Shown here in pieces: positions 35,056-43,910 of a stretch of DNA of 64,000 nt. The notes beneath the pieces were generated by a model. The model was not told the DNA's origin. It did no database searches and worked only from the letters and a program-made list of their open reading frames with translations. Positions within the stretch are counted from its first letter, which is position 1. Each line of letters starts with the position of its first letter. Origin of the DNA: an uncultured Bacteroidales bacterium (GTDB lineage Bacteria; Bacteroidota; Bacteroidia; Bacteroidales; Bacteroidaceae); assembly GCA_902771725.1 (NCBI GenBank), contig CACXXT010000006.1, positions 1 to 64,000 on the forward strand, given 5' to 3'. The position numbers and the translations under genes are program-made.

Positions 35056-35095
35056 GTGAATTTTGGTGGAAAAGCATGCGACATTTGGAAATTTT

Positions 35096-35986
35096 ATGTT
35101 ACTTTTGCACCACAAATTGACAGAAGTGGCATTTCGCAGACTCAAGAAGAAGGTTTTTGTGCAGCTGATGGCCGTCCTTGTGATGGTTTTGTTCATCATT
35201 CGGCTCATTTTTCCCAGTGTCAGCAGACTTGGGGACGAGGAACGTGTGCCGATGGATTCGGAAGTGCCCGAAAGTGCCGCTCTGGCTACGACGCCCGATT
35301 CCTTGCAGATGCCTGCTCTTGCCACTCTTCCGCCTCAGCCCGTGCTGCGCCAGAATCCCCGCGACCACCTCCATTCGGAGTTCCCCGCTATTCCGGAACT
35401 GGATTTCGGTTTCAAGCACCGCATCTACAGTGTCTCTTCCTATCGGGACTGCTTCCCCGACGTACAGGATGTACACTATCCAGCCGCCCGGGCAAATGGT
35501 GTTCGTCCGGTGGCCAATCGCCGTGAGGCAGAGGCGCGTAAGCGCGAACTGCTCTACGTTGGCAACAATCCCTACTATTCCATCGACCCCTCCATGCGCA
35601 GCAGCATACCTTATTTAATACCGCGCGCGAGTCAGCTCCTGCAGCACATCGGTCGCCGTTTCCTCGATTCGTTGGCGGTGAAGCGGATTCCCCTCCACAC
35701 CATTATCGTCACTAGTGTTCTGCGCACGGAGGAGGATGTGGCACGCCTGCGCCGTATCAACGGCAATGCATCTGAGCAGAGCTGCCATCGCTTCGGTACC
35801 ACCTTTGATATCTCCTACAACCGCTACCACACCGTCAGTCCCCCAGGTGAGACTGAGCGCCGTGCGGTGCGCAACGACAGCCTGAAGTTCGTGCTTTCCG
35901 AGGTGCTGCGCGATGCCCGTGCCGAAGGACGCTGCTATATCAAGTACGAGGTAAAGCAGGGCTGCTTCCACATCACGGTTCGATGA
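35096..35986 (+). CDS. DUF5715 family protein, M15/LAS-peptidase-like
   Basis: About 296 aa from the ATG at 35096; a GTG at 35126 (MAFRRLKKKVFVQL) is an alternative, favoured by a TACTTTTG motif (35100-35107) that could be a -7 element placed after the ATG. One N-terminal membrane segment (MAVLVMVLFIIRLIF) follows a basic stretch, so the rest is probably periplasmic. The C-terminal half resembles LAS-type zinc peptidases (VanY/M15): SCHRFGTTFDISY gives His (35786) and Asp (35807) in HxxxxxxD spacing, and the terminal CFHITVR supplies a further His (35969). A peptidoglycan-related role is inferred from these residues, not shown. Confidence 0.75.
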   Translation: MLLLHHKLTEVAFRRLKKKVFVQLMAVLVMVLFIIRLIFPSVSRLGDEERVPMDSEVPESAALATTPDSLQMPALATLPPQPVLRQNPRDHLHSEFPAIPELDFGFKHRIYSVSSYRDCFPDVQDVHYPAARANGVRPVANRREAEARKRELLYVGNNPYYSIDPSMRSSIPYLIPRASQLLQHIGRRFLDSLAVKRIPLHTIIVTSVLRTEEDVARLRRINGNASEQSCHRFGTTFDISYNRYHTVSPPGETERRAVRNDSLKFVLSEVLRDARAEGRCYIKYEVKQGCFHITVR

Positions 35987-36117
35987 AGTTTCAGTTGCCG
36001 AATGTTAACGAATCTAAAAAAATGCATTTGGCTTAAACCATCTGCGTCTTCGGGTGTCATATTCATGTGATCACGCAAAAGTAACTGACACATTCATCCA
36101 ATTAAAAACCAGAAACA

Positions 36118-36657
36118 ATGAAAAAGTATATAGTTCTCACCGCTATGGCAGCCTTATTATTCGGCTCCATCTGTACCATAAGCGCACAAAATGATAACGA
36201 CCGTTCCGCACGCCGTCAGGAAATGCAGGCTCGCATGACCGAGCGCCTGGTCAAGGACCTGAAGCTGGAAGGCGAGAAGAAAACCCAGTTCGAAGCCATC
36301 TACAAGCGCTACATCGAAGAACTGGCAGCCACCCGCACCCAGCAGAACCGCGACCGCAATGCAGACCGTTCACAGAAAGACCTCACCGACGAGGAGGCCA
36401 CTGCAAAGCTCAACGAGACATTCGCCCGCGAAGCCGAGCAGATCCAGCAGCAGCAGCTCCGCCTGGACATCCAGAAGAAGTATTGCGCAGAGCTCTCCTC
36501 AGTCCTCACCCCGCAGCAGCTGCTCCGTGTGTTCCAGCAACAGGGCAATCGCCAGGGTAACCGTCAGGGCGGCCAAGGTGGCCGTGGCGGCTTCGGCGGA
36601 GGTGGACCGCGCGGCGGCTTCGGTGGAGGCGGCGGCTTCGGCGGCGGAGACTTCTGA
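36118..36657 (+). CDS. Small secreted Gln/Arg-rich protein with Gly-rich tail (DUF4890/Spy-like)
   Basis: A 179-aa exported protein. Signal peptide (ending CTISA|Q), then a charged helical region (about 30-140: MQARMTERLVKDLKLEGEKKTQFEAIYKRYIEEL, YCAELSSVLTPQQLLRVF) of the type found in Spy/CpxP-like or DUF4890 periplasmic proteins. The last 40 residues are Gly, Phe and Arg repeats (GGFGGGG). A chaperone or envelope-stress role is only suggested by the helical part. It is preceded by 131 bp without a gene and followed by a terminator. Confidence 0.7.
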   Translation: MKKYIVLTAMAALLFGSICTISAQNDNDRSARRQEMQARMTERLVKDLKLEGEKKTQFEAIYKRYIEELAATRTQQNRDRNADRSQKDLTDEEATAKLNETFAREAEQIQQQQLRLDIQKKYCAELSSVLTPQQLLRVFQQQGNRQGNRQGGQGGRGGFGGGGPRGGFGGGGGFGGGDF

Positions 36658-36752
36658 AATATAGAACTGCCCAAACACTAAATAACACACACATTAGGAA
36701 TAAAGCATTGCATAAGTTAAGATTAGTTTTAGATTGATTAGTTGATTGAGTG

Positions 36753-36768
36753 TGCAGCGCAAGCTGCA
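36753..36768. other. GCAA-tetraloop hairpin
   Basis: TGCAGC, GCAA, TGCAGC complement: a perfect 6-bp stem with a GNRA-type loop in the 3' region of the preceding gene, just upstream of its terminator. Confidence 0.4.
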
Positions 36769-36775
36769 TGCAAAA

Positions 36776-36817
36776 AAGAAGACCGCCGCCCGTGAGGGTA
36801 GTGGTCTTCTTCTTTCT
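36776..36817 (+). terminator. Intrinsic terminator after the Gly-rich protein gene
   Basis: Stem AAGAAGACC (36776-36784) with GGTCTTCTT (36803-36811), followed by a T-rich stretch. The A-run on the other side makes it potentially bidirectional. Confidence 0.7.
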
Positions 36818-36874
36818 GTTACTCCCTTTTCTTCTTCTATTTTGCGCTTTATCCGAAAAAAAGTGCCGCCAAGT

Positions 36875-36905
36875 TTTGTTGTTCCGACAAATAGCAGTAA
36901 CTTTG
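36875..36905 (+). promoter_or_regulatory. Bacteroidota consensus promoter of the OB-fold protein gene
   Basis: TTTG (36875-36878), a 19-nt spacer and TAACTTTG (36898-36905), an exact match to the TTTG-N19-TAnnTTTG consensus, 31 nt before the ATG. Confidence 0.8.
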
Positions 36906-36935
36906 CAGCCGTATTCACTTTAAACCTTATTTTAT

Positions 36936-38936
36936 ATGAGAAAATTCTACTCTTTGTTCGTCGCCTTGCTGGCTGTATGCGGCCTGGCACAGGCACAAGT
37001 TACATTCGACATTGCCTCGAATCCTTGGGACCTGCCCCTCGGTTCCGGTCAGGGAGAAACGGCTGAAGCGGGCAACGTGACTCAGATTGTCCAGGATGGC
37101 GTTACGCTCTACCTGGCTCTGGATGCGGAATCCGGAACACCTCCTAGAATGTGGACTGGTAATCAATTGCGTATCTATACCAACAACACCATCCAGGTGA
37201 GTGCCGGTGATAATAAGATTACGGGTGTCGTGTTTACCTATACGGAGAGCAACACCACCGCCAGTTATTTCACCAACGACGTGGACGACCAGCAAACCAC
37301 TTCCGGAACACCCTGGACGGGTGACGTCAAGACAATCACTTTCAAGAGCGCTACTGCGAAAGGACATTTCCGTATCTCCAAGATTGAAGTATATTTGAAT
37401 GGCCAGACGCCTGCTCCCGTTGATCCCGTGGACCCCATAGACTGGACCAGCTCTGCAGAGCAGCCCATGGATGTTCCTACTGTTCTGGAACGCGCCGAAA
37501 AGCTGAACACGGGCCAGGAAAGTGATGTCGATGTCTATGTGGTCGGCATTATTTCCAGTATCACATACCAGTTCGACGCTCAGCATGGTACGGCAACCTT
37601 CAAGATCTCGGACGATGGTGCCGAAAACGAGGAGTTCCTGATTTATGGCTCCTATTATCTGGGCAACCGCAACTGGAAAGACGGCGATAAGGAAGTGAAG
37701 GTCGGTGACGACGTCATTATCTGCGGCCGTGTTACCAAGTACTCCGACGGCACGCTGGAGATGGCAAGCAAGAAGAATTATATCTACTCCCTCAACGGCG
37801 AAGTCGGCGAGCAGGTGGTGGCCAAGGAATATTCTAAGATTGCCGACATGAAGTCCGGCGCCACAGCTTCCAAGGAACCTGTGGTGTACAAGGCCACGGA
37901 AGTCCTCGTCACCTTTGTCAGCGGCAGCAGCGTCTATGTCTTCGACGGCACGGACGGCATGCTCCTCTACGGCAAGAACAGCGGCATCAAGGCAGGTGAC
38001 AAGGTGTCCTTCACCGCCAAGGGTAATCTCTACCTCTACAATGGCCTGACGGAAGTTGCCGACATCGAGTACAGTGATCTCACCGTTGTCAGCAGTGACA
38101 ACGAGGTGGTTCCCCAAAAGGCTACCATCGCCGACGTGACCAACAACTACAAGCAGTACGAGAACGAACTCGTCACCATCGAAGAACTTACCCCTGCTGC
38201 AGAGGCCTGGGAGAGCCGCAATGTCACCTTCACGGACGACAGCGACAACGAACTCGTGGTTCGCGACAACTTCAATACCGCTGCAGCCGTCACCTTCAAG
38301 ACTAATGCTACCTACACCGTCACGGGCTTCGTCGCCATCTATGCTAAGGATGATGCCTCCACCGTGCAGCTCTTCCCCCGCTCGGCCGAGGATCTCGACA
38401 ACGGCGAGACTCCCGATCCTTTTGTCGCTGAGGGCGAAGGCACCATGGAGAAGCCCTACACCGTCAAGGACGTGAAGGGCATCCTGGCCAACAACCTTGC
38501 CGTGGAGACACCCGTCTGGGTACACGGCTTCATCGTGGCCAGCGCCAACGGTTCCATCGACAAGCTGGTGTTCGAAGGTGGTGAAGAAGCCACACCCTCC
38601 AACATTATGCTGGCTTCCGCCAAGGATGCCACGGACAAGAACAACATGATTCCCGTGGCTCTGCCCACAGGCGAAGTGCGTGCAGCCCTGAACCTGAAGG
38701 ACAACGCAGCCAACGTCGGTAAGGAAGTCTGGCTCTACGGCACCATCGAGAAGTATTTCTCCGTGGCTGGCGTGAAGAACGTCTCCGACTTCAGCTTCGA
38801 CGGCAAGACACATGTCACCGACCTCAATGCAGCCGCTGCAGAGGAAGCCGTCTACAACCTTGCCGGCCAGCGCCTGCAGACCATCGGCCGTAGCGGACTC
38901 TACATCGTCGGCGGCAAGAAAGTTGTGGTCAAGTAA
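36936..38936 (+). CDS. Secreted OB-fold / DUF6359 protein with T9SS tail
   Basis: A 666-aa secreted protein. Signal peptide (ending GLAQA|Q); a beta-sandwich of about 140 residues; an OB-fold-like domain (about 185-290: DVDVYVVGIISSITYQFDAQHGTATFKISDDG, VGDDVIICGRVTKYSDGTLEM); a second, similar region (about 305-480); then a DUF6359-like domain (about 490-625: GEGTMEKPYTVKDVKGIL, ETPVWVHGFIVAS). The final YNLAGQRLQ... GLYIVGGKKVVVK is a typical short T9SS sorting tail. Such proteins are common on Prevotella surfaces, with no assigned activity. The gene has its own promoter and terminator and is monocistronic. Confidence 0.85.
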   Translation: MRKFYSLFVALLAVCGLAQAQVTFDIASNPWDLPLGSGQGETAEAGNVTQIVQDGVTLYLALDAESGTPPRMWTGNQLRIYTNNTIQVSAGDNKITGVVFTYTESNTTASYFTNDVDDQQTTSGTPWTGDVKTITFKSATAKGHFRISKIEVYLNGQTPAPVDPVDPIDWTSSAEQPMDVPTVLERAEKLNTGQESDVDVYVVGIISSITYQFDAQHGTATFKISDDGAENEEFLIYGSYYLGNRNWKDGDKEVKVGDDVIICGRVTKYSDGTLEMASKKNYIYSLNGEVGEQVVAKEYSKIADMKSGATASKEPVVYKATEVLVTFVSGSSVYVFDGTDGMLLYGKNSGIKAGDKVSFTAKGNLYLYNGLTEVADIEYSDLTVVSSDNEVVPQKATIADVTNNYKQYENELVTIEELTPAAEAWESRNVTFTDDSDNELVVRDNFNTAAAVTFKTNATYTVTGFVAIYAKDDASTVQLFPRSAEDLDNGETPDPFVAEGEGTMEKPYTVKDVKGILANNLAVETPVWVHGFIVASANGSIDKLVFEGGEEATPSNIMLASAKDATDKNNMIPVALPTGEVRAALNLKDNAANVGKEVWLYGTIEKYFSVAGVKNVSDFSFDGKTHVTDLNAAAAEEAVYNLAGQRLQTIGRSGLYIVGGKKVVVK

Positions 38937-38981
38937 GCGCAAAATAGCGTGCGCGCCACGCGTGCAAACCTTAAATATTAG

Positions 38982-39010
38982 GAGCCAGGGCCTCGGTCTT
39001 GGCTCTTTTT
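38982..39010 (+). terminator. Intrinsic terminator after the OB-fold protein gene
   Basis: GAGCCA (38982-38987) pairs with TGGCTC (39000-39005) and is followed by TTTTT. Confidence 0.75.
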
Positions 39011-39021
39011 GTGCTCAGAAT

Positions 39022-39052
39022 TTTGCTGGTCGGCGAAAATGCTGTAACTTTG
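39022..39052 (+). promoter_or_regulatory. Bacteroidota consensus promoter of the endonuclease I gene
   Basis: TTTG (39022-39025), 19-nt spacer, TAACTTTG (39045-39052). The -7 box and spacer length are identical to those upstream of the OB-fold gene. The ATG follows 26 nt later. Confidence 0.8.
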
Positions 39053-39077
39053 TCGCCAAAACAAAGAAATCAGGCTA

Positions 39078-40121
39078 ATGAAACGAACTATTCTCACCTC
39101 ATTCGTGCTTGCGGCGCTACTGTCCGTCGCCCCGCCGCTGCATGCCCAGTCCGTGGATCTCAAGACCTACTATGCCGCTGCCGACGGCAAGAAACAGGCA
39201 GAGCTGAAGAAGGCGATGTACCAGCGCATCACCAGCCACACCACCATCACCTACTCCAAGCTCTGGGATGCCTACAAGACCAGCGACCTGCGCCCCGACG
39301 GCCGTATCCGCGACTGGTACTCCAATGCCACGAACTTTGACCCAGACACCGACCGCGCGGGCACCTACTCCAAGGAGGGCGACTGCTTCAACCGGGAGCA
39401 CAGCGTGCCGCAGAGCTGGTTCAGCAAAGAAAGTCCGATGAAGAGCGACCTCGTGCATGTCGTCCCCACCGACGGCTACGTCAACAACCGTCGCGGCAAC
39501 TATCCCTTCGGCGAGACCCGGGGGGAGGTCTATAAGTCTGCCAATGCCTACAGCAAGCTCGGCGCATGTACCGTCAGCGGCTACAGCGGGCAGGTCTTCG
39601 AGCCCAACGACGAAGTCAAGGGCGATTTCGCACGCATCTATTTCTACATGGTCACCTGCTACGAGAACCGCATCCCGAACTGGAGCGGTGGAACCGTCTC
39701 GCAGGTCTTCGACGGCAAGACCTATCCAGGACTGAAGGAGTGGACGCTGCAGATGTTCCTCCGCTGGTCGCGGCAGGATCCCGTGGACGAGGTGGAGCGG
39801 GCGCGCAACGAGGCCGTCTACCGCCTGCAGAAGAACCGCAATCCCTTCGTCGACTATCCTACGCTCTGCGAGTTCATCTGGGGGGACAGCATCGACTACG
39901 CCTTCGATGTCTCCCTCCCGCACGGGCAGTATCAACAGGACAATCCCGGCAACCCAGATAATCCTGAAGAGCCCGATGTTGTGGGCTCTCTCCCCGAGGC
40001 GCCTTCCTTTCGGCTCATCTTCGACGAGCAAGGACGCTATCTGGGTCATAGTTATCCTCCTCGTCGTGGCGTTTTCGTGGTACGTGAAGGCCAGAAGACG
40101 AAAAAAGTAACCATCAAATAG
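39078..40121 (+). CDS. Secreted endonuclease I family nuclease (His-Me finger) with T9SS-like tail
   Basis: A 347-aa secreted nuclease predicted to cut DNA (and perhaps RNA) non-specifically. Signal peptide (ending PLHAQ); the endonuclease I core spans about 25-275 with the His-Me finger DCFNREHSVPQSWF (catalytic His in EHSVPQ), followed by DLVHVVPTDGYVNNRRGNYPFG (metal-binding His/Asn) and RIYFYMVTCYENR. The tail (FRLIFDEQGRYLG... GVFVVREGQKTKKVTIK) looks like a T9SS sorting signal, so release to the surface or medium is likely. Roles could be nutrient scavenging or degrading extracellular DNA. Confidence 0.92.
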   Translation: MKRTILTSFVLAALLSVAPPLHAQSVDLKTYYAAADGKKQAELKKAMYQRITSHTTITYSKLWDAYKTSDLRPDGRIRDWYSNATNFDPDTDRAGTYSKEGDCFNREHSVPQSWFSKESPMKSDLVHVVPTDGYVNNRRGNYPFGETRGEVYKSANAYSKLGACTVSGYSGQVFEPNDEVKGDFARIYFYMVTCYENRIPNWSGGTVSQVFDGKTYPGLKEWTLQMFLRWSRQDPVDEVERARNEAVYRLQKNRNPFVDYPTLCEFIWGDSIDYAFDVSLPHGQYQQDNPGNPDNPEEPDVVGSLPEAPSFRLIFDEQGRYLGHSYPPRRGVFVVREGQKTKKVTIK

Positions 40122-40139
40122 TCTTCCCTCCGCTCCGCA

Positions 40140-40907
40140 ATGCGTTATTTCATCTACTTGAGCTACGACGGTACCGCCTACCACGGCTGGCAGATTCAGC
40201 CCAACGGTGCCAGCGTGCAGGAGACCCTCCAGCGTGCGCTCTCCACCTTGCTGCGTACTGAGACCCCTGTCACCGGAGCCGGCCGTACTGACGCCGGAGT
40301 ACATGCCGCGCTGATGGTTGCACACTTCGATGTAGAAGCACCTCTCCCAACCCCTCCTGTCAGGGTGGGAGGCGTAAGGCAGTCGGCATGCGACTATCTT
40401 GTGTATAGGTTGAACGGAGTCTTGCCCGCCGACATCGCCATCCAGCGCATCGAGCCTGTGGCCGAGGATATGCACGCCCGCTTCTCCGCTTGCGCGCGTA
40501 CCTATTATTATTATGTCCACACGTGCAAGTCGCCCTTCCTGCGCGACCGCTCGTGGCGCCTGGTCGCCATCCCGGACTTCGAGGCTATGAACCGTGCCGC
40601 AGCACTGCTCCTGGACTACGAGGACTTCACCAGCTTCTCACGCACGAACACCGATGTGAAGACCAACATCTGCCACATCCGTTCGGCGCGCTGGGTGCAG
40701 CTCTCCGAGTCAGAGTGGCGCTTCGAGATCACGGCCGACCGCTTCCTCCGCAACATGGTGCGCGCCATCGTCGGAACCCTCATGGAAGTAGGCCGCGGAC
40801 AACTCCCCCTCAACGGCTTCCGCCAGGTCATAGAGCAGAAAGACCGCTGTGCTGCCGGCGACAGCGTGCCTGCCCGAGGGCTGTTCCTGCAAAATGTTGA
40901 ATATTAA
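40140..40907 (+). CDS. truA: tRNA pseudouridine(38-40) synthase TruA with short insertion
   Basis: Isomerises uridines 38-40 of tRNA anticodon arms. 255 aa with [22 protein letters not shown] and the catalytic Asp51 in [10 protein letters not shown], followed by YHSI-type [21 protein letters not shown] and [21 protein letters not shown]. Residues about 68-84 ([16 protein letters not shown]) are an extra Pro/Val/Gly-rich stretch where TruA normally has a few residues; the DNA there forms a hairpin. It precedes the DMT transporter by 2 nt, so the two are one operon. Confidence 0.96.
   Translation: MRYFIYLSYDGTAYHGWQIQPNGASVQETLQRALSTLLRTETPVTGAGRTDAGVHAALMVAHFDVEAPLPTPPVRVGGVRQSACDYLVYRLNGVLPADIAIQRIEPVAEDMHARFSACARTYYYYVHTCKSPFLRDRSWRLVAIPDFEAMNRAAALLLDYEDFTSFSRTNTDVKTNICHIRSARWVQLSESEWRFEITADRFLRNMVRAIVGTLMEVGRGQLPLNGFRQVIEQKDRCAAGDSVPARGLFLQNVEY
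40341..40372. repeat. Hairpin insertion within truA
   Basis: CCTCTCCCAACCC (40341-40353) pairs, with one bulge, with GGGTGGGAGG (40363-40372) around CTCCTGTCA. It encodes residues about 68-78 of TruA. The sequence resembles the CCC-rich hairpin inserts frequent in Bacteroidota genes but is not the same element as in the helicase and aroE genes. Confidence 0.55.
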
Positions 40908-40909
40908 CT

Positions 40910-41878
40910 ATGTGGCTACTCCTTGCATTTGCTTCTGCCGCATTGCTCGGCTTCTACGACGTCTTCAAGAAACAAGCTCTGAAGGGCAACGATGTCGTCG
41001 TGGTGCTCACGTTGAACACCCTCTTTGGGTCGCTCATCTTCCTGCCCTTTGTCCTCCTCTCGGCCGCCGGGTATCTCGCGCCGGGCTCCCTGTTCTACGT
41101 TCCCGTCTGCGGATGGGACGTCCATGCCTACGTCGTCCTCAAGGCCGTCATCGTTCTCGCCTCCTGGCTCTGCGGCTATTTTGCGCTGAAGCAGTTGCCG
41201 CTGACCATCGTGGGTCCCATCAATGCCACACGCCCCGTGATGGTGCTCCTCGGAGCCGTCTTCGTCTTCGGCGAGCGGCTGAACCTCTGGCAGTGGGTGG
41301 GTGTGCTCTGTGCCATCGTTGGATTCTATTTCCTCAGCCGCAGCGGCCGTAAGGAAGGCATCGACTTCCGCCACAACCGCTGGATTGTCCTCGCCGTGAT
41401 GGCCTCCGCCTTCGGAGCTGTCAGTGCCCTCTACGACAAGTTCCTCCTCGCCCCAGTGGAAGCTGGAGGCCGGGGCATAGACCACATGGTCGTACAGAGC
41501 TTCTTCTTGTTCTATCAGTTCCTGATGATGAGCGTTGTGCTCCTCCTGACGAAGCGACAAAGAGGGCGTGAAGCCGCCGCTGCCGAACCTTCCCCGGCGC
41601 TTCGTGCTGCGCGGTCTGCTTCTTGCCTGTGCTCTGCGTCCATCCTCGCCATCCCCCTCGTATCCCTCTTCCTCGCCGCTGCCGACTTCGTCTATTTCTA
41701 CGCCCTCACCCTCCCGGACGCCCTCATCGCCGTCGTCTCCATGATCCGTCGCGGCAGCGTCCTCGTCAGTTTCTTCGTCGGAGCCCTCGTCTTTCACGAG
41801 AAGAACCTCCGCTACAAAGCCGTAGACCTCGCACTCGTGCTCCTCAGCATGGTCTTCCTCTATCTTGGCAGTAAGTAA
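40910..41878 (+). CDS. DMT-superfamily (EamA-like) permease
   Basis: A 322-aa inner-membrane protein with about ten hydrophobic segments in two EamA-type halves (LLLAFASAALLGFYDVFKKQALKG at the start; LPLTIVGPINATRPVMVLLGAVFVFGERLNLWQWVGVLCAIVGFYFLS; and near the end IAVVSMIRRGSVLVSFFVGALVFHEKNLRYKAVDLALVLLSMVFLYLG). The substrate is unknown; the family moves small metabolites. The gene begins 2 nt after truA. A basic Ala/Pro-rich loop (KRQRGREAAAAEPSPALRA) sits between TM segments. Confidence 0.88.
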   Translation: MWLLLAFASAALLGFYDVFKKQALKGNDVVVVLTLNTLFGSLIFLPFVLLSAAGYLAPGSLFYVPVCGWDVHAYVVLKAVIVLASWLCGYFALKQLPLTIVGPINATRPVMVLLGAVFVFGERLNLWQWVGVLCAIVGFYFLSRSGRKEGIDFRHNRWIVLAVMASAFGAVSALYDKFLLAPVEAGGRGIDHMVVQSFFLFYQFLMMSVVLLLTKRQRGREAAAAEPSPALRAARSASCLCSASILAIPLVSLFLAAADFVYFYALTLPDALIAVVSMIRRGSVLVSFFVGALVFHEKNLRYKAVDLALVLLSMVFLYLGSK

Positions 41879-41907
41879 CCTCACCCCCAAAAACGCTCAT
41901 TCTCACT

Positions 41908-42585
41908 ATGAAACGTCCCATCGCCCAGCACCTCCTCCTCTTCCTCCTCTGCTCTGCCTCTGCCACCCCCGCTTTGGCGCAGCTGCCACTCATGCGCGAC
42001 GTCTTCGCCGCCATGCCAGACTCCGTAGTTCCTATGGTCACGAAGAACAACCGGCTGGACTGCATCGACTTCATCGAGAACAATATGGAGGCCAAGGTGC
42101 GCAACGTCCTCGAGGAGTACGTCACTCTCGAAGCCCTCACCTCCGACTACGCCCGCTTCCGCACCAGCGCCGCCTCCCTGCTCGAGATGAAGCTCCTGTC
42201 CGTCAGCGACTCCACCTCGGTGCTCTGTCTGCTCCGCACAGCCCAGACCGGCGAGCCCGATACTCCTCGCCGCCTCGAGGACACCGTCGTACGCTTTCTC
42301 CACCCCGACTGGACTCCCCTCGACAGCGCCGCCCGCCTGTCGCTGCCTGCCGTGTCGGCCTTCATCTCAGAGCCCGCGCCAGACAGCCTCCGTTCCACCT
42401 TCGACCAGGCCCTGCGTTCCCTCGATTCCTTCCACCCCGTGCACCTCACCCTCGCTGCCGACGACGTTACGCTGACCGTCACCCTCCAGCCAGCCTACCT
42501 CGCCAAGGACGAGCGCGAGGCCATAGCACCCCACCTGCGCCCGCTTCGTTTCCGCTGGAACGGCCACCGTTTCCTCCCTGAGTAA
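41908..42585 (+). CDS. DUF3256 family secreted protein
   Basis: A 225-aa exported protein with a signal peptide (ending PALAQ). The body (LPLMRDVFAAMPDSVVPMVTKNNRLDCIDFIENNMEAKVRN, LTLAADDVTLTVTLQPAYLAKDEREAIAPHLRPLRF) matches DUF3256, a Bacteroidales-restricted family without known function. It starts 29 nt after the DMT permease and is followed 15 nt later by DUF4421, and is probably cotranscribed with both. Confidence 0.82.
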   Translation: MKRPIAQHLLLFLLCSASATPALAQLPLMRDVFAAMPDSVVPMVTKNNRLDCIDFIENNMEAKVRNVLEEYVTLEALTSDYARFRTSAASLLEMKLLSVSDSTSVLCLLRTAQTGEPDTPRRLEDTVVRFLHPDWTPLDSAARLSLPAVSAFISEPAPDSLRSTFDQALRSLDSFHPVHLTLAADDVTLTVTLQPAYLAKDEREAIAPHLRPLRFRWNGHRFLPE

Positions 42586-42600
42586 TTCCTCCTTATCGCA

Positions 42601-43695
42601 ATGTCCATCAGCTTTTCCATCTCCAGTACCCCAGCCTCGGACGTGCTCCGCCATCTCTGTCGCAACACCCTGCCGCTGCTGCTCTTCCTCCTCTTTCCCC
42701 TCACCCTCACTGCCCAGGCCGAGCAACTTGCCACCCGCCTGCACCTCGACAGCACCCGCACCTCGCGGCTCCTACGCGCCGACAGCCTGCTCGGAGCCCG
42801 CTACCGGCGCCTCTCCTACGACACTCTCTACCTCGCTCGTCCCGCCTACGACTTCACCGCCAAAGCCCGCATGAACGTTTCCGGCAACAGTATCAACACC
42901 AGCGGGACCTTCCTCGGCAAGAAGTACGATACCCAACTCAATTCCGACAACAACATCACTACCAGCATTGGCATCTCCTACCGCGGCATCGGATTCGCGC
43001 TCTCGCTCAATCCCGCCAAGCTCTCAGGTCGCAACCACAACTCCGAGTTCAACGTCAGCATCTACAACAACCGATGGGGCGTCGATGCAGCCTACCAGGA
43101 CGCGCGTGACTATCACGGCAGCACCACCGTCGACGGCCAGAAGCTGGAAGTACCCTCCGATATCGTCACCACGCGTCTCGTCTCACTCAACGCCTACTTC
43201 GTTTTCAACCGCCGCCGCTTCTCCTTTCCCGCCGCCTTCACCCAGAGCTACATCCAGCTCCGCAGCGCCGGTTCCTGGATGCTCGCGCTCTCGGCCGTTG
43301 GCGGTGTTGTAAACACTCACGCCGAAGCCACGCTCGGTACCGAGGAACTCAAGTTGCGCCTCTGCGACATCGGCATCGGAGGTGGCTACGGCTACAACTG
43401 GGCCGTCAACCGCCACCTCATGTTCCACATCTCGGCTCTTCCTACCATCGTCGTCGCGGCCTTCAACCGCCTCACCGAGAACGGCCAGTCCCAGCACGTG
43501 CCTTTCTCCTTCCCCGAGTTTATCCTTACAGGCCGCACCGCCGCCACCTACTACTTCAACGACCGCCACTTCGCCAGCCTCACCTACGTCATCACCACCA
43601 GCATCTTCCCCAACCGCCAGGACCTCAGCCTGAGCTACGACCGCTGGCGCCTCCGTCTCTGCTACGGCTTCCGTTTCTCTCTCTTCCGTCCGTGA
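42601..43695 (+). CDS. DUF4421 family predicted outer-membrane beta-barrel protein
   Basis: A 364-aa exported protein; hydrophobic signal region LPLLLFLLFPLTLTAQA. The mature part consists of amphipathic beta-strands (YDFTAKARMNVSGNSINTSGTFL, SIGISYRGIGFALSLNPAKLSGRNHNSEFNVSIYNN, TYVITTSIFPNRQDLSLSYDRWRLRLCYGFRFSLF) and ends in an aromatic-rich strand, as expected for a barrel. DUF4421 proteins are Bacteroidota-specific and uncharacterised. Last gene of the truA operon; a terminator follows. Confidence 0.83.
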   Translation: MSISFSISSTPASDVLRHLCRNTLPLLLFLLFPLTLTAQAEQLATRLHLDSTRTSRLLRADSLLGARYRRLSYDTLYLARPAYDFTAKARMNVSGNSINTSGTFLGKKYDTQLNSDNNITTSIGISYRGIGFALSLNPAKLSGRNHNSEFNVSIYNNRWGVDAAYQDARDYHGSTTVDGQKLEVPSDIVTTRLVSLNAYFVFNRRRFSFPAAFTQSYIQLRSAGSWMLALSAVGGVVNTHAEATLGTEELKLRLCDIGIGGGYGYNWAVNRHLMFHISALPTIVVAAFNRLTENGQSQHVPFSFPEFILTGRTAATYYFNDRHFASLTYVITTSIFPNRQDLSLSYDRWRLRLCYGFRFSLFRP

Positions 43696-43735
43696 CGGGC
43701 ACTCCGCATACTAACTCTAAGGAGTATTAACATAA

Positions 43736-43769
43736 AAAACACACGAAGGGTAGACCTCTCGTGTGTTTT
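43736..43769. terminator. Bidirectional intrinsic terminator between convergent operons
   Basis: AAAACACACGA (43736-43746) and TCGTGTGTTTT (43759-43769) form a perfect 11-bp stem with A and T runs. It lies between the truA-DUF4421 operon and the end of the polysaccharide operon. Confidence 0.85.
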
Positions 43770-43910
43770 GTTATGGGACTCGGACTGCTAGGCGGTCATC
43801 AGTTCACCCGCAAGAAACAGTCATCTTTTTGTTATCGCACAGCTGGCGTATTTTGGAAAAAGGCGGTGGTCAGATTACTCGTAAGAGTAGTGCCGCAGCT
43901 GGCGGTGGGG

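Noticed and set aside
36927..38942. A 671-codon open frame antisense to the whole OB-fold/DUF6359 gene
   Set aside because: It mirrors the sense gene, has no signal or family motif, and the sense strand has a consensus promoter, signal peptide and T9SS tail. Long antisense frames are a by-product of codon bias here.
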